From NCBI RefSeq assembly GCF_000012365.1, contig NC_007650.1, positions 1,054,001 through 1,118,000 on the forward strand: a stretch of DNA of 64,000 bases, read 5' to 3'. Below are positions 7,876-17,726 of this stretch, piece after piece. This DNA comes from Burkholderia thailandensis E264. GTDB lineage: Bacteria; Pseudomonadota; Gammaproteobacteria; Burkholderiales; Burkholderiaceae. The notes beneath the pieces were generated by a model that ran no database searches, was not told where the DNA came from, and saw nothing but the letters and a program-made list of their open reading frames with translations. The first letter of the stretch is position 1; each line of letters begins with the position of its first letter. A program made the position numbers and the translations under genes.

Positions 7876-10422
7876 ATGCCGCCGTTGCTCACCGCGGAAC
7901 TCGTCCGGCTCGGCGCGAAGGCCGATTCGAAACACGATGCGATCGGCCAGGCCGGCGCGCTGCTCGTCGCGGCGGGCGTCATCGAGCCCGGCTACGTCGA
8001 CAGCCTGCTCGGCCGCGAGCGGGTGTCGAACACGTATCTCGGCAGCGGCGTCGCGATCCCGCATGGATTGCAGGAGGACCGCCACCTGATCCGCCGCACG
8101 GGCGTCGCGGTGCTGCAATTGCCGGACGGCGTCGAATGGCAGGGCGGCGAGCGCGCGCGGCTCGTCGTCGCGATCGCCGCGCAGTCCGACGAGCACATCG
8201 TGCTGCTGCAGCGCCTGACCCGGCTGATCGGCGATCCGGCGCAGCTCGAGCGGCTGCTCGCCGCGCGCGATTCGCGCGCGATCGTCGACGCGCTGAACGG
8301 CGCGCGGCCGGCAAACGCGGCCGGCGGCGCGCCCACCGCCGCCGCCGCCGTCGCGGCGACGCCCGCCGACTACGCGCACAAGCTCGATCTGATCCTCGAC
8401 TATCCGCACGGCCTGCACGCGCGGCCCGCGAGCGCGTGGGTCGCCACCGCGAAGCGCTACCAGGCGGCGCTGCGCGTGCGCTGCGGCGAGCTCGCCGCCG
8501 ATCCGAAGAACCTCGTCAGTCTGTTGCAGCTCGGCGCGACCGCGCAGGCGCGGCTCGTCGTGTCGGCGCAAGGCGTCGACGCGGCCGATGCGCTCGCCGC
8601 GCTCGCACGCACGATCGGCTCGCTCGCCGCCGAGGAGCACGCGCGCGCGGCGGCGGCGCAGGCGCGCCGGCAGAGCGCGCAGCCCGCGCTGTGGACGCCC
8701 GAGGACCCGGCGGCCGCGATCGAAGGCGTCGGCGCGGGGCCGGGCCTCGTGACGGGGCCGGTGCGCGTGCTGCGCGCGACGCGCGTCGATGTCGAGGACC
8801 GGCCGGGCGACGCGCTCGACGCGTCGCACCGGCTCGAGCGCGCGCTTGCCGACACCGCGGCCGAGCTCGATGCGCTTGCACGGGAGACGGCGTCGCGGCT
8901 CGGCGCGGCCGAGGGCGAGATCTTCGTCGCGCAGCGCGAGCTGCTGAACGACGCCGCGCTGCTCGGCGAGGTCGCGCGGCTGACCGTCGACGGGCACGGG
9001 CTCGCGTGGGCGTGGCATCGCGCGACCGACGCGCAGGCCGAGCGGCTCGCCGCGCTGCCCGATCCGCTCCTCGCCGCGCGCGCCGCCGATTTGCGCGACG
9101 TCGCGCGGCGCGTGCTGCGGCATCTCGGCGAGACGGGCGGCCCCGCGCGCGACGCGGCGGGCGGCGCCGGCGCGCGCGCGCCGGCGATCCTGATCGCCGA
9201 AGACCTGACGCCGTCCGACACCGCGCAGCTCGACCCGGCCGTGACGCTCGGCTTCTGCACGGTCGCGGGCGGCCCGACGTCGCACACGGCGATCCTCGCG
9301 CGCACGCTCGGCGTGCCGGCGGCGGTCGCGTGCGGCGCGACGCTGATGGACGTGGCCGACGGCGCGTGCGCGGTGCTCGACGGCAATGCCGGGCGGCTTT
9401 ACGTCGGCGTGTCGGCGCGCGACGCCGAGCGCGCGCGGCAGGTCGAGCAGCGCCTCGCCGACGAGCGGCGGCGCGCGAGCGCGAACCGCGCGCTGCCCGC
9501 GGCGACGCTCGACGGCCACGTGATCGAGATCGGCGCGAACATCACGCGGCCCGCGCAGGTTGCCGACGCGCTCGCGCAGGGCGCGGACGGCGTCGGCCTG
9601 ATGCGCACCGAGTTCCTGTTCCTCGAGCGGCGCGACGCGCCCGACGAGGACGAGCAATACGCGTGCTACCGGCAGATGGTCGACGCGAGCGGCGGCCGGC
9701 GGCTCATCATCCGCACGCTCGACATCGGCGGCGACAAGCAGGTGCCGTATCTGAACCTGCCGCACGAATCGAATCCGTTCCTCGGCGTGCGCGGGCTGCG
9801 CCTGTGCCTGCGGCGGCCGGACCTGTTCGTGCCGCAGTTGCGCGCGCTGTATCGCGCGGCGAAGGCGGGGCCGCTCTGGATCATGTTCCCGATGGTGTCG
9901 ACGCTCGATGAGGCGCGCGAGGCGCTCGCGCTCGCCGAGACCGTGCGCGCCGAGCTCGATGCGCCGAAGGTGCCGCTCGGCATCATGGTCGAGACGCCGT
10001 CGGCCGCGGCGCTCGCCGATCACTTCGCGCAGCTCGTCGATTTCTTCTCGATCGGCACCAACGATCTGACGCAATACGTGCTCGCGATCGACCGCGAGCA
10101 CCCGGAGCTCGCGCGGCTCGCCGAAAGCCTGCATCCGGCCGTGCTGAGGATGATCCGGCAGACAGTCGACGGCGCGCGCCGCCATCGCAAGTGGGTCGGC
10201 GTGTGCGGCGGGCTCGCGGGCGATCCGCTCGGCGCGTCGATTCTCGCGGGCTTGGGCGTCGACGAATTGTCGATGAGCGCGCGCGACGTCGCCGCGGTGA
10301 AGGCGCGGCTGCGCGGCGCGCGGCTCGACGCGCTCACGGCGCTCGCCGCGCGCGCGCTCGACTGCGCGGACGTCGACGCGGTGCGCGCGCTCGATTCGGC
10401 CGAGATCCGGGTGGCCGCATGA
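7876..10422 (+). CDS. fruB: Multiphosphoryl transfer protein, EIIA-Fru / HPr / Enzyme I fusion
   Basis: 848 aa from ATG 7876 with AGGAG upstream; a longer upstream frame runs over the promoter and is rejected. Three PTS modules in order: EIIA (residues 1-145, active H63 in GVAIPHG), HPr (about 168-255, active H181 in GLHARPAS), Enzyme I (about 280-848, active H470 in GGPTSHTAI and the C-terminal PEP-binding barrel with IMVETPSAA and GTNDLTQYV). It moves phosphate from PEP through all three sites to the IIB domain of FruA, so this organism needs no separate EI/HPr for fructose. Its stop overlaps the fruK start (ATGA). Confidence 0.96.
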   Translation: MPPLLTAELVRLGAKADSKHDAIGQAGALLVAAGVIEPGYVDSLLGRERVSNTYLGSGVAIPHGLQEDRHLIRRTGVAVLQLPDGVEWQGGERARLVVAIAAQSDEHIVLLQRLTRLIGDPAQLERLLAARDSRAIVDALNGARPANAAGGAPTAAAAVAATPADYAHKLDLILDYPHGLHARPASAWVATAKRYQAALRVRCGELAADPKNLVSLLQLGATAQARLVVSAQGVDAADALAALARTIGSLAAEEHARAAAAQARRQSAQPALWTPEDPAAAIEGVGAGPGLVTGPVRVLRATRVDVEDRPGDALDASHRLERALADTAAELDALARETASRLGAAEGEIFVAQRELLNDAALLGEVARLTVDGHGLAWAWHRATDAQAERLAALPDPLLAARAADLRDVARRVLRHLGETGGPARDAAGGAGARAPAILIAEDLTPSDTAQLDPAVTLGFCTVAGGPTSHTAILARTLGVPAAVACGATLMDVADGACAVLDGNAGRLYVGVSARDAERARQVEQRLADERRRASANRALPAATLDGHVIEIGANITRPAQVADALAQGADGVGLMRTEFLFLERRDAPDEDEQYACYRQMVDASGGRRLIIRTLDIGGDKQVPYLNLPHESNPFLGVRGLRLCLRRPDLFVPQLRALYRAAKAGPLWIMFPMVSTLDEAREALALAETVRAELDAPKVPLGIMVETPSAAALADHFAQLVDFFSIGTNDLTQYVLAIDREHPELARLAESLHPAVLRMIRQTVDGARRHRKWVGVCGGLAGDPLGASILAGLGVDELSMSARDVAAVKARLRGARLDALTALAARALDCADVDAVRALDSAEIRVAA

Positions 10423-11468
10423 CGACCGTCGTGACCGTGACGCCGAATCCGGCGCTCGACCAGACCGTGCGCGTGCGCAATTTGACGCTCGGCGACGTGA
10501 ACCGCGCGGAATCGCTCGAGTTCAACGCGGGCGGCAAGGGCGTGAACGTCGCCGGGTGCCTCGCCGACTACGGGATCGCGACGATCGCGACCGGGCTGCT
10601 CGGCGCGGACGACGGCGCGGCGTTCGACGCGATGTTCGCCGACAAGCAGATCGCGGACCGCTTCGTGCGGATCGCGGGGCGCACGCGGATCAACGTGAAG
10701 CTTGTCGACGACGCGCGCGGCGAGACGACCGACATCAATCTCGCGACGTCGCGGCCGGCGGCGGCCGACGTCGCCGCGCTCGAGCGCCGGATCGCCGAGC
10801 TCGCCGCGCCCGGCCGCTGGTTCGTGCTCGCGGGCAGCCTGCCGCCGGGCGTCGACGCGTCGTTCTACCGGCGCGCGACGCGCGCGCTGCACGATGCGGG
10901 CGCGCGCGTCGCGCTCGACACGAGCGGCGCGCCGCTCGCCGACGCGCTCGCGGCCGCCGATCCGCGCGAGCTGCCGGACCTCGCGAAGCCGAATCTCGCG
11001 GAACTCGAGGCGGCGCTCGGCCGCGCGCTCGCCGGCGACGACGCGATCGTGCGCGCCGCGTGCGAACTGGCCGCGCGGGGGATCGCGCGCGTCGTCGTGT
11101 CGCTCGGCGCGCAGGGCGCGCTCGGCGTGGCGGCGGATTTCGGCGCGGATTTCGGCGCGGATGTCGGCGCAAATGCCGTCGCGCCGCGGCCGATCGCCTA
11201 CCGGGTCTTTCGCGCGACGCCGCCCCGCGTGCCCGTCGCGAGCACGGTCGGCGCGGGCGACGCCTTCGTCGCCGGGCTCGTCGCGAGCCTGACGGAAGCG
11301 CGCGCATGGGGCGACACGGGCCGCCGTGCGACCGCGTTCGCGGCCGCGAAGCTCGCGCGCGTCGGCCCGCATCTGCCGGATCGTGCGACGCTCGCGGCGC
11401 TCGCCGCGCAGGTCGAGGTCGACACTTTCACGCTGGCCGCCGAGGCGGACGGCGCCGTTCATTCATAA
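10419..11468 (+). CDS. fruK: 1-phosphofructokinase (PfkB family)
   Basis: 349 aa. Phosphorylates fructose 1-phosphate to fructose 1,6-bisphosphate. PfkB signatures are present: NPALDQTV at the N-terminus, [11 protein letters not shown] near residues 34-44, and the C-terminal [11 protein letters not shown] with the catalytic Asp. The family is usually about 310 aa; the extra length includes three in-frame copies of a 12-bp unit at 11133-11168 encoding [12 protein letters not shown] just before the C-terminal ATP-binding part. Translationally coupled to fruB by the ATGA overlap; fruA follows by 22 bp. Confidence 0.95.
   Translation: MTTVVTVTPNPALDQTVRVRNLTLGDVNRAESLEFNAGGKGVNVAGCLADYGIATIATGLLGADDGAAFDAMFADKQIADRFVRIAGRTRINVKLVDDARGETTDINLATSRPAAADVAALERRIAELAAPGRWFVLAGSLPPGVDASFYRRATRALHDAGARVALDTSGAPLADALAAADPRELPDLAKPNLAELEAALGRALAGDDAIVRAACELAARGIARVVVSLGAQGALGVAADFGADFGADVGANAVAPRPIAYRVFRATPPRVPVASTVGAGDAFVAGLVASLTEARAWGDTGRRATAFAAAKLARVGPHLPDRATLAALAAQVEVDTFTLAAEADGAVHS
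11133..11168 (+). repeat. 12-bp in-frame tandem repeat inside fruK
   Basis: Three units of GCGGATTTCGGC (11133-11144, 11145-11156, 11157-11168; the third has one change, T to G). Each adds four residues. Copy number could vary without shifting the frame. Confidence 0.8.
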
Positions 11469-11490
11469 GCCGGTCAGGCCGGAGACAGTC

Positions 11491-13278
11491 ATGGAAAAAT
11501 TGATCGGACTCGTGGCGGCGCCGGCGCGGACCGCCGCGCCGACCTTCGCCGCGCACGCGCTCGGCCGCGCCGCGCAAGCGCGCGGCATCGCGCTCGCGCT
11601 CGAGACGCGCAGCGCGCTGGGCGTGCAGACGCCGTTGTCCGCCGACCAGATCGGCGAGGCGAGCGCCGTGCTGATCGCGGCGGACGATCCGGCGTCGATC
11701 GACGAAGCGCCGTTCGCCGGCAAGACGATTCATCGCGTGTCGATCGACGAGGCGATTCGCGACGCGGATGCCGTGCTCGCGCACGCGTCGGGGCGCGCTT
11801 CGGCGCAGGCCGCCGCCGCTTCGGTCGCGGGGGCGGCCGCCTCGCGATCGGCCGCCGCGCGCCCGCTGAAGATCGTCGCGATCACGTCGTGCCCGACCGG
11901 CATCGCGCACACGTTCATGGCGGCCGAAGGGCTCGCGCAGGGCGCGCAGGCGCTCGGCCATGCGATCCACGTCGAGACGCAGGGCTCGGTCGGCGCGCAG
12001 AACCGGCTGACCGACGCGCAGATCGCCGAAGCGGACCTCGTCGTGATCGCCGCCGATACGCAGGTCGACAAAAGCCGCTTCAACGGCAAGCGGCTCTACG
12101 AGACGGGCACGAAGAGCGCGATCGGCAAGGGCGCGGCGCTGATCGAGAAGGCGATCCTGGAGGCGCGCGTCGAAGGCGGGGCCGCGGCGGGCGCGGCGGC
12201 GCTCGCCGATCAGGTCGCCGCCGCGAAGCAGGCGCGCGCCGCGAAGGCGGGCGGCCCGTACCGGCACCTGATGACGGGCGTGTCGTACATGCTGCCGTTC
12301 GTCGTCGCGGGCGGGCTGTTGATTGCGCTGTCGTTCGCGCTCGGCGGCATCTATGCGTTCGACGACGCGCACAAGGGCACGCTCGCGTGGTCGCTGTTCC
12401 AGATCGGCGCGAAATCGGCGTTCGCGCTGATCGTGCCGGTGCTGTCCGGCTACATCGCGTATTCGATCGCGGACCGGCCGGGCATCACGCCGGGGATGGT
12501 CGGCGGGATGCTCGCCGCGAGCCTGAACGCGGGCTTTCTCGGCGGCATCGTGTCGGGCTTCCTCGCGGGCTACGCGGCGCTTCTCATCAACCGCCACCTG
12601 AAGCTGCACCGCAACCTCGAAGGGCTGAAGCCGGTGCTCATCATTCCGCTCGTGTCGACGCTCGTCGTCGGGCTCTTGATGCTGTACGTCGTCGGGTCGC
12701 CCGTCGCGGCCGCGCTGCACGCGCTCGAAGGCTGGCTGCGCTCGATGCAGGCGGGCAGCGCGGTGGTGCTCGGGCTGATTCTCGGCGGGATGATGGCGCT
12801 CGACATGGGCGGCCCGGTGAACAAGGCGGCTTATGCGTTCAGCGCGGGGCTGATCGCGAGTCACGTGTACACGCCGATGGCGGCGACGATGGCGGCCGGG
12901 ATGACGCCGCCTCTCGGCATCGCGCTCGCGACGTGGCTGTTCCGGCAGCGCTTCGGGGCCGAGGAGCGTGAGGCGGGCAAGGCGGCGGCCGTGCTCGGGA
13001 TCGCGTTCATCACCGAGGGCGCGATTCCGTTCGCCGCGCGCGATCCGATGCGCGTGATTCCCGCGTGCATCGCCGGCTCGGCGCTGACGGGCGCGATCTC
13101 GATGGCGGCGGGCGCCGAGCTGAAGGTGCCGCACGGCGGGATCTTCGTGCTGCCGATTCCGAACGCGGTCACGCACCTCGGCGTGTATGCGCTTGCGATC
13201 GCCGCCGGCACGCTCGTGACGGCGCTCGCGGTCGGCATGCTGAAGCGCGGGGCGCGGCCGGCGGTGGCGGGAGGCTGA
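11491..13278 (+). CDS. fruA: PTS fructose transporter subunit IIB'BC
   Basis: 595 aa from ATG 11491 with GGAG upstream. Domain order: degenerate IIB' (residues 1-100), which has lost the Cys motif (it reads [10 protein letters not shown]); IIB (about 125-225) with phospho-acceptor C134 in [13 protein letters not shown] (about 250-590) with some eight to ten membrane segments. Ala-rich linkers join them. Imports fructose and phosphorylates it at carbon 1, feeding FruK. Last gene of the fru operon; a heptamer repeat tract follows about 25 bp after the stop. Confidence 0.96.
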   Translation: MEKLIGLVAAPARTAAPTFAAHALGRAAQARGIALALETRSALGVQTPLSADQIGEASAVLIAADDPASIDEAPFAGKTIHRVSIDEAIRDADAVLAHASGRASAQAAAASVAGAAASRSAAARPLKIVAITSCPTGIAHTFMAAEGLAQGAQALGHAIHVETQGSVGAQNRLTDAQIAEADLVVIAADTQVDKSRFNGKRLYETGTKSAIGKGAALIEKAILEARVEGGAAAGAAALADQVAAAKQARAAKAGGPYRHLMTGVSYMLPFVVAGGLLIALSFALGGIYAFDDAHKGTLAWSLFQIGAKSAFALIVPVLSGYIAYSIADRPGITPGMVGGMLAASLNAGFLGGIVSGFLAGYAALLINRHLKLHRNLEGLKPVLIIPLVSTLVVGLLMLYVVGSPVAAALHALEGWLRSMQAGSAVVLGLILGGMMALDMGGPVNKAAYAFSAGLIASHVYTPMAATMAAGMTPPLGIALATWLFRQRFGAEEREAGKAAAVLGIAFITEGAIPFAARDPMRVIPACIAGSALTGAISMAAGAELKVPHGGIFVLPIPNAVTHLGVYALAIAAGTLVTALAVGMLKRGARPAVAGG

Positions 13279-13307
13279 CGGCGGGGCGGCTTGCCGATTT
13301 GCCGAAC

Positions 13308-13442
13308 GCCGAGCATCGAACGCCGAACGCAGAGCGCCGAACGCCGAACGCCGAACGCCGAACGCCGAACGCCGAACGCCGAGCATCGATCACCGATCAC
13401 CGATCACCGATCCTCGATCCTCGATCCTCGATCCTCGATCCT
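13308..13442. repeat. Heptanucleotide tandem repeat tract (VNTR-like)
   Basis: Six perfect copies of GCCGAAC run from 13336 to 13377, flanked by degenerate copies from about 13308. After a two-base break come three copies of CGATCAC (13387-13407) and five of CGATCCT (13408-13442). All units are 7 bp, so expansion shifts any reading frame across them. The tract lies between the fruA stop and the acetyltransferase gene and is non-coding. Confidence 0.9.
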
Positions 13443-13609
13443 CGATCGCCGCGCCCCCGTTCCCGACCGCCGAAGCGGCGCATCCCGCCGGCGTCTCTTA
13501 CAATCGAATGCGCCGCCGCGTTGCCGGACGCCCCCATCCGGCATCGCCGCGCGGACTTCGTCGCCGACCGGCGCTTCATTCATCGTTTATCGTTTCGGGA
13601 TTCCTTTTC

Positions 13610-14344
13610 GTGAGCGACCACGCACATACCAACGAATTCGGCCAGCCGATCGGCGCGCCGGTGCCCGGCTGGCAGCCGCGTTCGGCGCCGCCGCGCACGC
13701 CGGCGCAGGGCCGGTTCTGCCGCATCGAACCTGTCGATCCGGGCCGGCACGCGGACGATCTGCATGCGGCGTATGCGACGGCCGCCGACGGCCGCGACTG
13801 GACGTACATGAGCGCCGGCCCGTTCGCCGATGCCGCAAGCTATCGCGCACATCTGGAGACGGCGGCCGCGAGCGACGATCCGTTGCATCATGCGATCGTC
13901 GATCTGGCGACCGGCAAGGCGGTCGGCACCTTCGCGCTGATGCGCGCCGATCGTGCGAACGGCGTGATCGAGGTCGGATTCGTCGCGTATTCGCCGCTGC
14001 TGCAAAAGACATGCGCGGGCACCGAAGCGCTGTTCCTGCTGATGCGGCGCGTGTTCGACGAGCTCGGTTATCGCCGCTTCGAATGGAAATGCGACAGCCT
14101 GAACGCGCCGTCGCGCGCGGCGGCGCTTCGCTACGGCTTCACGTACGAGGGGCTGTTCCGGCAGGCCGTGGTCTACAAGGGGCGCTCGCGCGACACCGCG
14201 TGGTATTCGATCGTCGACGGAGAATGGCCGGCGCTGCGCTCGGCGTTCGAGCAGTGGCTCGCGGCCGGAAATTTCGACGAGCAGGGGCGGCAGCGGGAGT
14301 CGCTGTCCACGTTGATCGCGGCGGCGCGCGGCGGCGACGTGTGA
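13610..14344 (+). CDS. GNAT family N-acetyltransferase (RimJ/RimL-like)
   Basis: 244 aa, starting at GTG 13610 (MSDHAHTNEFGQP...), which matches the usual start of this family; an in-frame ATG at 13508 would add a low-complexity leader. The fold is Acetyltransf_3: R-x-EPVDPGRHADDLHAAY near residue 40, the segment GVIEVGFVAYSPLLQKT, and AALRYGFTYEGLFRQ near the C-terminus. Substrate unknown. No operon partner; 265 bp after the repeat tract region begins the gene stands alone. Confidence 0.88.
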   Translation: MSDHAHTNEFGQPIGAPVPGWQPRSAPPRTPAQGRFCRIEPVDPGRHADDLHAAYATAADGRDWTYMSAGPFADAASYRAHLETAAASDDPLHHAIVDLATGKAVGTFALMRADRANGVIEVGFVAYSPLLQKTCAGTEALFLLMRRVFDELGYRRFEWKCDSLNAPSRAAALRYGFTYEGLFRQAVVYKGRSRDTAWYSIVDGEWPALRSAFEQWLAAGNFDEQGRQRESLSTLIAAARGGDV

Positions 14345-14843
14345 CGCACGCGCGGCGAGCGCGGGCGGCCGGCGCCGCGCCCGGCGTTCGGGCGACCGCC
14401 CGCGGCGCGCGGCATTTTGGCGTGCTCGACCGGGCACTCGCGGAGCGCGCCCGTTCCTCGGCGGCGAGCGGCGCGGGCTCGCGGGCGTGTGCGTCGGCGC
14501 ATCGCTGCGCCGCCCCTGCGAATTCGATACCGGGCGTCCGCCGCCGCGCGCCGTGTGCAGGCATGCGCGGCCCGCGTGCCGGCGCAACGTGATGCCGCCC
14601 GTCGATCATCCGAAACGGCGTCTGGGCTTCCGGTCTCCGTGGCGCTCACGAACTTGCGGCGCCGTTGCGGCGCGGAGGCGGCGGCCCGGCGCGCGCGGCG
14701 GACGTGTCGACGGGCGCGCGCGCTTCGCGCGGCGCGCGGGGCGCAGCCCTTCCCACCGGCCGCGCGGCCGGTAAAATGCCCGAACCCCGGCGGCCGCGAG
14801 CGGCCGCCGTCAGACGACAACGACATTCGGAGACACCCCCGCC
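14345..14843. other. Intergenic, no gene seen
   Basis: 500 bp of very G+C-rich sequence. It contains a perfect 16-bp palindrome at 14757-14772 followed directly by TAAAAT, and a 9-bp inverted repeat with a 2-base loop at 14791-14810. Both lie just upstream of the MFS gene and could belong to its promoter or leader, but may be chance in sequence of this composition. Confidence 0.4.
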
Positions 14844-16262
14844 ATGGCTTCAACGGAAAGCGCGTCGCGCGCATCGGCGCAGGCGACGGCGATCGACGCT
14901 GGCGTCATCTCGGCACGCCTCGATCGCCTGCCGCCTACGCGCAGCGTCTGGAAACTCGTTGCGCTGCTGAGTCTCGGCTTCTTCTTCGAGCTCTACGATC
15001 TGCTGTACAGCGGCTACGTCGCGCCCGGCCTCGTGAAGAGCGGCATCCTGAGCGCGACGACGCGCGGGCTGTTCGGCACGACGGGCGTGGCGAGCTTCAT
15101 CGCCGCGCTGTTCGCGGGCCTGTTCATCGGCACGATCGCGTGCGGCTTTCTCGCCGACCGCTTCGGCCGCCGCGCGGTGTTCACGTGGTCGCTCCTGTGG
15201 TACACGGCCGCGAACGTCGCGATGGCGTTCCAGGACACCGCCGCGGGCCTCAATTTCTGGCGCTTCGTCGTCGGGCTGGGGCTCGGCGTCGAGATGGTGA
15301 CGATCGGCACGTACATCTCGGAGCTGGTTCCGAAACAGATTCGCGGCCGCGCGTTCGCGTGCGAGCAGGCGGTCGGCTTCGCCGCGGTGCCCGTCGTCGC
15401 GCTGCTCGCGTATCTGCTCGTGCCGCGCGCGCCGTTCGGCGTCGACGGCTGGCGCTGGGTCGTGCTGATCGGCGCGCACGGCGCGATCTTCGTCTGGTGG
15501 ATTCGCCGCCAGTTGCCGGAAAGCCCGCGCTGGCTCGCGCAGCAGGGCCGGCTCGACGAAGCCGAACGCGTGCTCGCCGCGCTCGAGGCGAAGGTCGAGG
15601 CGGAGTACGGCCGGCCGCTGCCGCCGCCCGCGCCGGCCGAGCCCATCGCGCCGCGCGGCCGGTTCGCCGACATGTGGGTGCCGCCTTACCGCAAGCGCAC
15701 GGTGATGATGACGATCTTCAACGTGTTCCAGACGGTGGGCTTCTACGGCTTCGCGAACTGGGTGCCGACGCTGCTCATCAAGCAGGGAATCACCGTCACG
15801 ACGAGCCTCATGTATTCGAGCGTGATCGCGCTCGCCGCGCCGGTCGGGCCGCTGATCGGCCTCGCGATCGCCGACCGTTTCGAGCGCAAGACGGTGATCG
15901 TCGCGATGGCGGGCGCGGCGATGATCGCGGGGCTGTTGTTCAGTCAGGCGTCGGCCGCGTGGCTGCTCGTCGCGCTCGGCGTGTGCCTCACGCTCGCGAA
16001 CAACATCATGTCGTACAGCTTCCATGCGTATCAGGCCGAGCTGTTCCCGACCGCGATCCGTGCGCGCGCGGTGGGCTTTGTCTACTCGTGGAGCCGCTTC
16101 TCGGCGATCTTCACGTCGTTCGCGATCGCGGCCGTGCTCAAGGGGTTCGGCACGCCGGGCGTGTTCGCGTTCATCGCGGGCGCGATGGCGATCGTGATGG
16201 CGACGATCGGGCTGATGGGGCCGCGCACGAAAGGCGTCGCGCTCGAAGCGATATCGCATTGA
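14844..16262 (+). CDS. MFS transporter, sugar/aromatic-acid porter type
   Basis: 472 aa with 12 predicted membrane segments. The MFS loop 2-3 signature GFLADRFGRRAV and the loop 4-5 motif (ELVPKQIRGRAFA), the PESPRWLAQQGR segment after helix 6, and ELFPTAIRARAVG after helix 10 place it in the metabolite:H+ symporter / sugar porter group, with resemblance to NiaP-like nicotinate and aromatic-acid carriers. Substrate cannot be assigned. Monocistronic; a GC-rich hairpin follows the stop. Confidence 0.9.
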   Translation: MASTESASRASAQATAIDAGVISARLDRLPPTRSVWKLVALLSLGFFFELYDLLYSGYVAPGLVKSGILSATTRGLFGTTGVASFIAALFAGLFIGTIACGFLADRFGRRAVFTWSLLWYTAANVAMAFQDTAAGLNFWRFVVGLGLGVEMVTIGTYISELVPKQIRGRAFACEQAVGFAAVPVVALLAYLLVPRAPFGVDGWRWVVLIGAHGAIFVWWIRRQLPESPRWLAQQGRLDEAERVLAALEAKVEAEYGRPLPPPAPAEPIAPRGRFADMWVPPYRKRTVMMTIFNVFQTVGFYGFANWVPTLLIKQGITVTTSLMYSSVIALAAPVGPLIGLAIADRFERKTVIVAMAGAAMIAGLLFSQASAAWLLVALGVCLTLANNIMSYSFHAYQAELFPTAIRARAVGFVYSWSRFSAIFTSFAIAAVLKGFGTPGVFAFIAGAMAIVMATIGLMGPRTKGVALEAISH

Positions 16263-16595
16263 CGTGAGCCGGGCGGACGGCGCGCGCGTTCGTTGCGTGC
16301 GCGCTCCGCCTGGCGGCGAAGGGGAGGCCGGCGGCGGGCATGCGTGCGGCGTGCCGGCCGTGCGCCGCGATGCCGTATTCAACCGAGCGGCATTCAGCCG
16401 GGCCGCTTAACCGAGCCGCATCAACCGAACTGCATCAACCGAACTGCATCAGCGAAGCCGCGTTAGGCGGCCCGCTCCGCGCACGTGGCGAGGCGATGCG
16501 GCATGCTCGAACGTCGGCGCGACCCGACGCGTACTACATGCATTCGTGCGACGCGGCGACGCCGGACGCAACCGGCGTCGCTTCCGTCGGTCGGC
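16263..16595. other. Intergenic with a short 14-bp tandem repeat
   Basis: 333 bp between convergent genes. GCATCAACCGAACT occurs twice in tandem at 16418-16445, with a degraded third copy after it and related CCGAGC/CCGAAC fragments before it. No gene seen. Confidence 0.6.
16272..16310 (+). terminator. GC-rich hairpin after the MFS gene
   Basis: GGCGGA at 16272-16277 pairs with TCCGCC at 16305-16310, with further G/C pairing inside. There is no T run, so it is only a possible intrinsic terminator. Confidence 0.3.
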
Positions 16596-17663
16596 TCAGG
16601 CCTCCAGCGCGAGCACCGCAAACGACGCGAGCCAGTGCTCGCCCATGTAGTCGCCCGCGACGTGCTCGAGCGCGCTCGCGAGATGCGCGTCGGCCGCGTC
16701 GTCGAGCGCCGCCCGGCGCGGATCGCCTTGCGGCAACGCACGCGCGAGCGAGCGCTGGCACCACGCGCGGCTCAGGTTCAGGCCGTCGAGGTGCGCGATC
16801 TTGCCGTCGGTGCGGTCGGTGACGGTGGCGGGCGTGAAGAGGGTTGCCGGCTCGCGCGCGGCGAGCGACGGCAGGAACGCGTCGAACCACGCGAGAAACT
16901 CCGCCGCCGGCAGCACGCGGCGCATCAGCTCCGCTTCCATCAGCGCCGGCGACAGGAACTCGTCGCCGCTCGGCTCCCATGCCTGACAGTTCGCGTCGCG
17001 CAGATGCCAGCGCCGCGCGGTGTCGACGATCAGCGCTTCAAGCTCCGCACGCCCCGTCCGCCGTGCGAAATCGAACGCGAGCGACAGCGCGAACGCGGTG
17101 TTGAAGTGCGTGCCGACGCGCAGCGGGTAGGTCGCCTTCGGCAGGAATTCGGTGAAGCGCTCGACGAAGATGTCGGTCAGCGGCGCGAGCGTCGCCGACC
17201 AGCGGCGGCCCGCATCCGACGTCATCGACGCGAGCTGCGCGGACAGCGCGAGCAGCCATCCCCAGCCGTAAGGCCGCTCGAAGCCGCGATTGTGCGGCAG
17301 GTTCAGGTACGCCGCTTCGCCCGCCACGTTCTCGGCGGTGAAGTGCGCGTCGACGGTCGCGACGATGCGCTGCGCCTGCGGCAGATCGGCAAACCGGTCG
17401 AGCAGCCGCGTGACGAGCCAGTAGCCGTGCACGCACGAATGCCAGTCGTAGCTGCCGTAGAAGATCGGATGCAGCGCGCGGGGGCCGCGCACGTCTTGCG
17501 GGCCGGCGAGCGAATGCGTGAGCTTGTTCGGATATTCGCGCGTCAGGTGGCCGAGCGCGAGGTTCGCGAATTGCGAGGCGAGAGCGGGCGTCAGTTGTCG
17601 GGCGGTCATGGCGAGGGCGTCGAAATATGAACGGCGCGCATCGCGCGCCGCGCTCGACGTCAT
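16596..17663 (-). CDS. DUF2891 domain protein
   Basis: 355 aa, or 337 aa if it begins at the internal ATG at 17609 (MTARQLTPALAS), which looks closer to the family start; neither start has a clear ribosome binding site. The DUF2891 family is recognised by LTREYPNKLTHSLAG near the N-terminus, FYGSYDWHSCVHGYW, and the C-terminal GEHWLASFAVLALE. These proteins have an alpha/alpha-barrel look like glycan-processing enzymes, but no reaction is established. No signal peptide. Convergent with the MFS gene. Confidence 0.88.
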   Translation of the reverse strand: MTSSAARDARRSYFDALAMTARQLTPALASQFANLALGHLTREYPNKLTHSLAGPQDVRGPRALHPIFYGSYDWHSCVHGYWLVTRLLDRFADLPQAQRIVATVDAHFTAENVAGEAAYLNLPHNRGFERPYGWGWLLALSAQLASMTSDAGRRWSATLAPLTDIFVERFTEFLPKATYPLRVGTHFNTAFALSLAFDFARRTGRAELEALIVDTARRWHLRDANCQAWEPSGDEFLSPALMEAELMRRVLPAAEFLAWFDAFLPSLAAREPATLFTPATVTDRTDGKIAHLDGLNLSRAWCQRSLARALPQGDPRRAALDDAADAHLASALEHVAGDYMGEHWLASFAVLALEA

Positions 17664-17726
17664 GTTACCCGCCGATGCCCGCGCGTGCGCGAACGGCGAA
17701 GACGCCCGCCGAGTGCGCCGCGCGGC

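Noticed and set aside
7837..10185. 782-aa ORF on minus opposite fruB
   Set aside because: Shadow frame produced by high G+C; the plus strand encodes all three PTS domains with active sites.
11428..13386. 652-aa ORF on minus opposite fruA
   Set aside because: Low-complexity Arg-rich translation and it runs through the heptamer repeats.
13308..13442. Possible CRISPR array or coding repeats
   Set aside because: Units are 7 bp without spacers; this is a simple tandem repeat.
14757..14810. GC palindromes before the MFS gene as terminators or operators
   Set aside because: Perfect but made only of G and C in G+C-rich DNA, with no T run and no second copy elsewhere.
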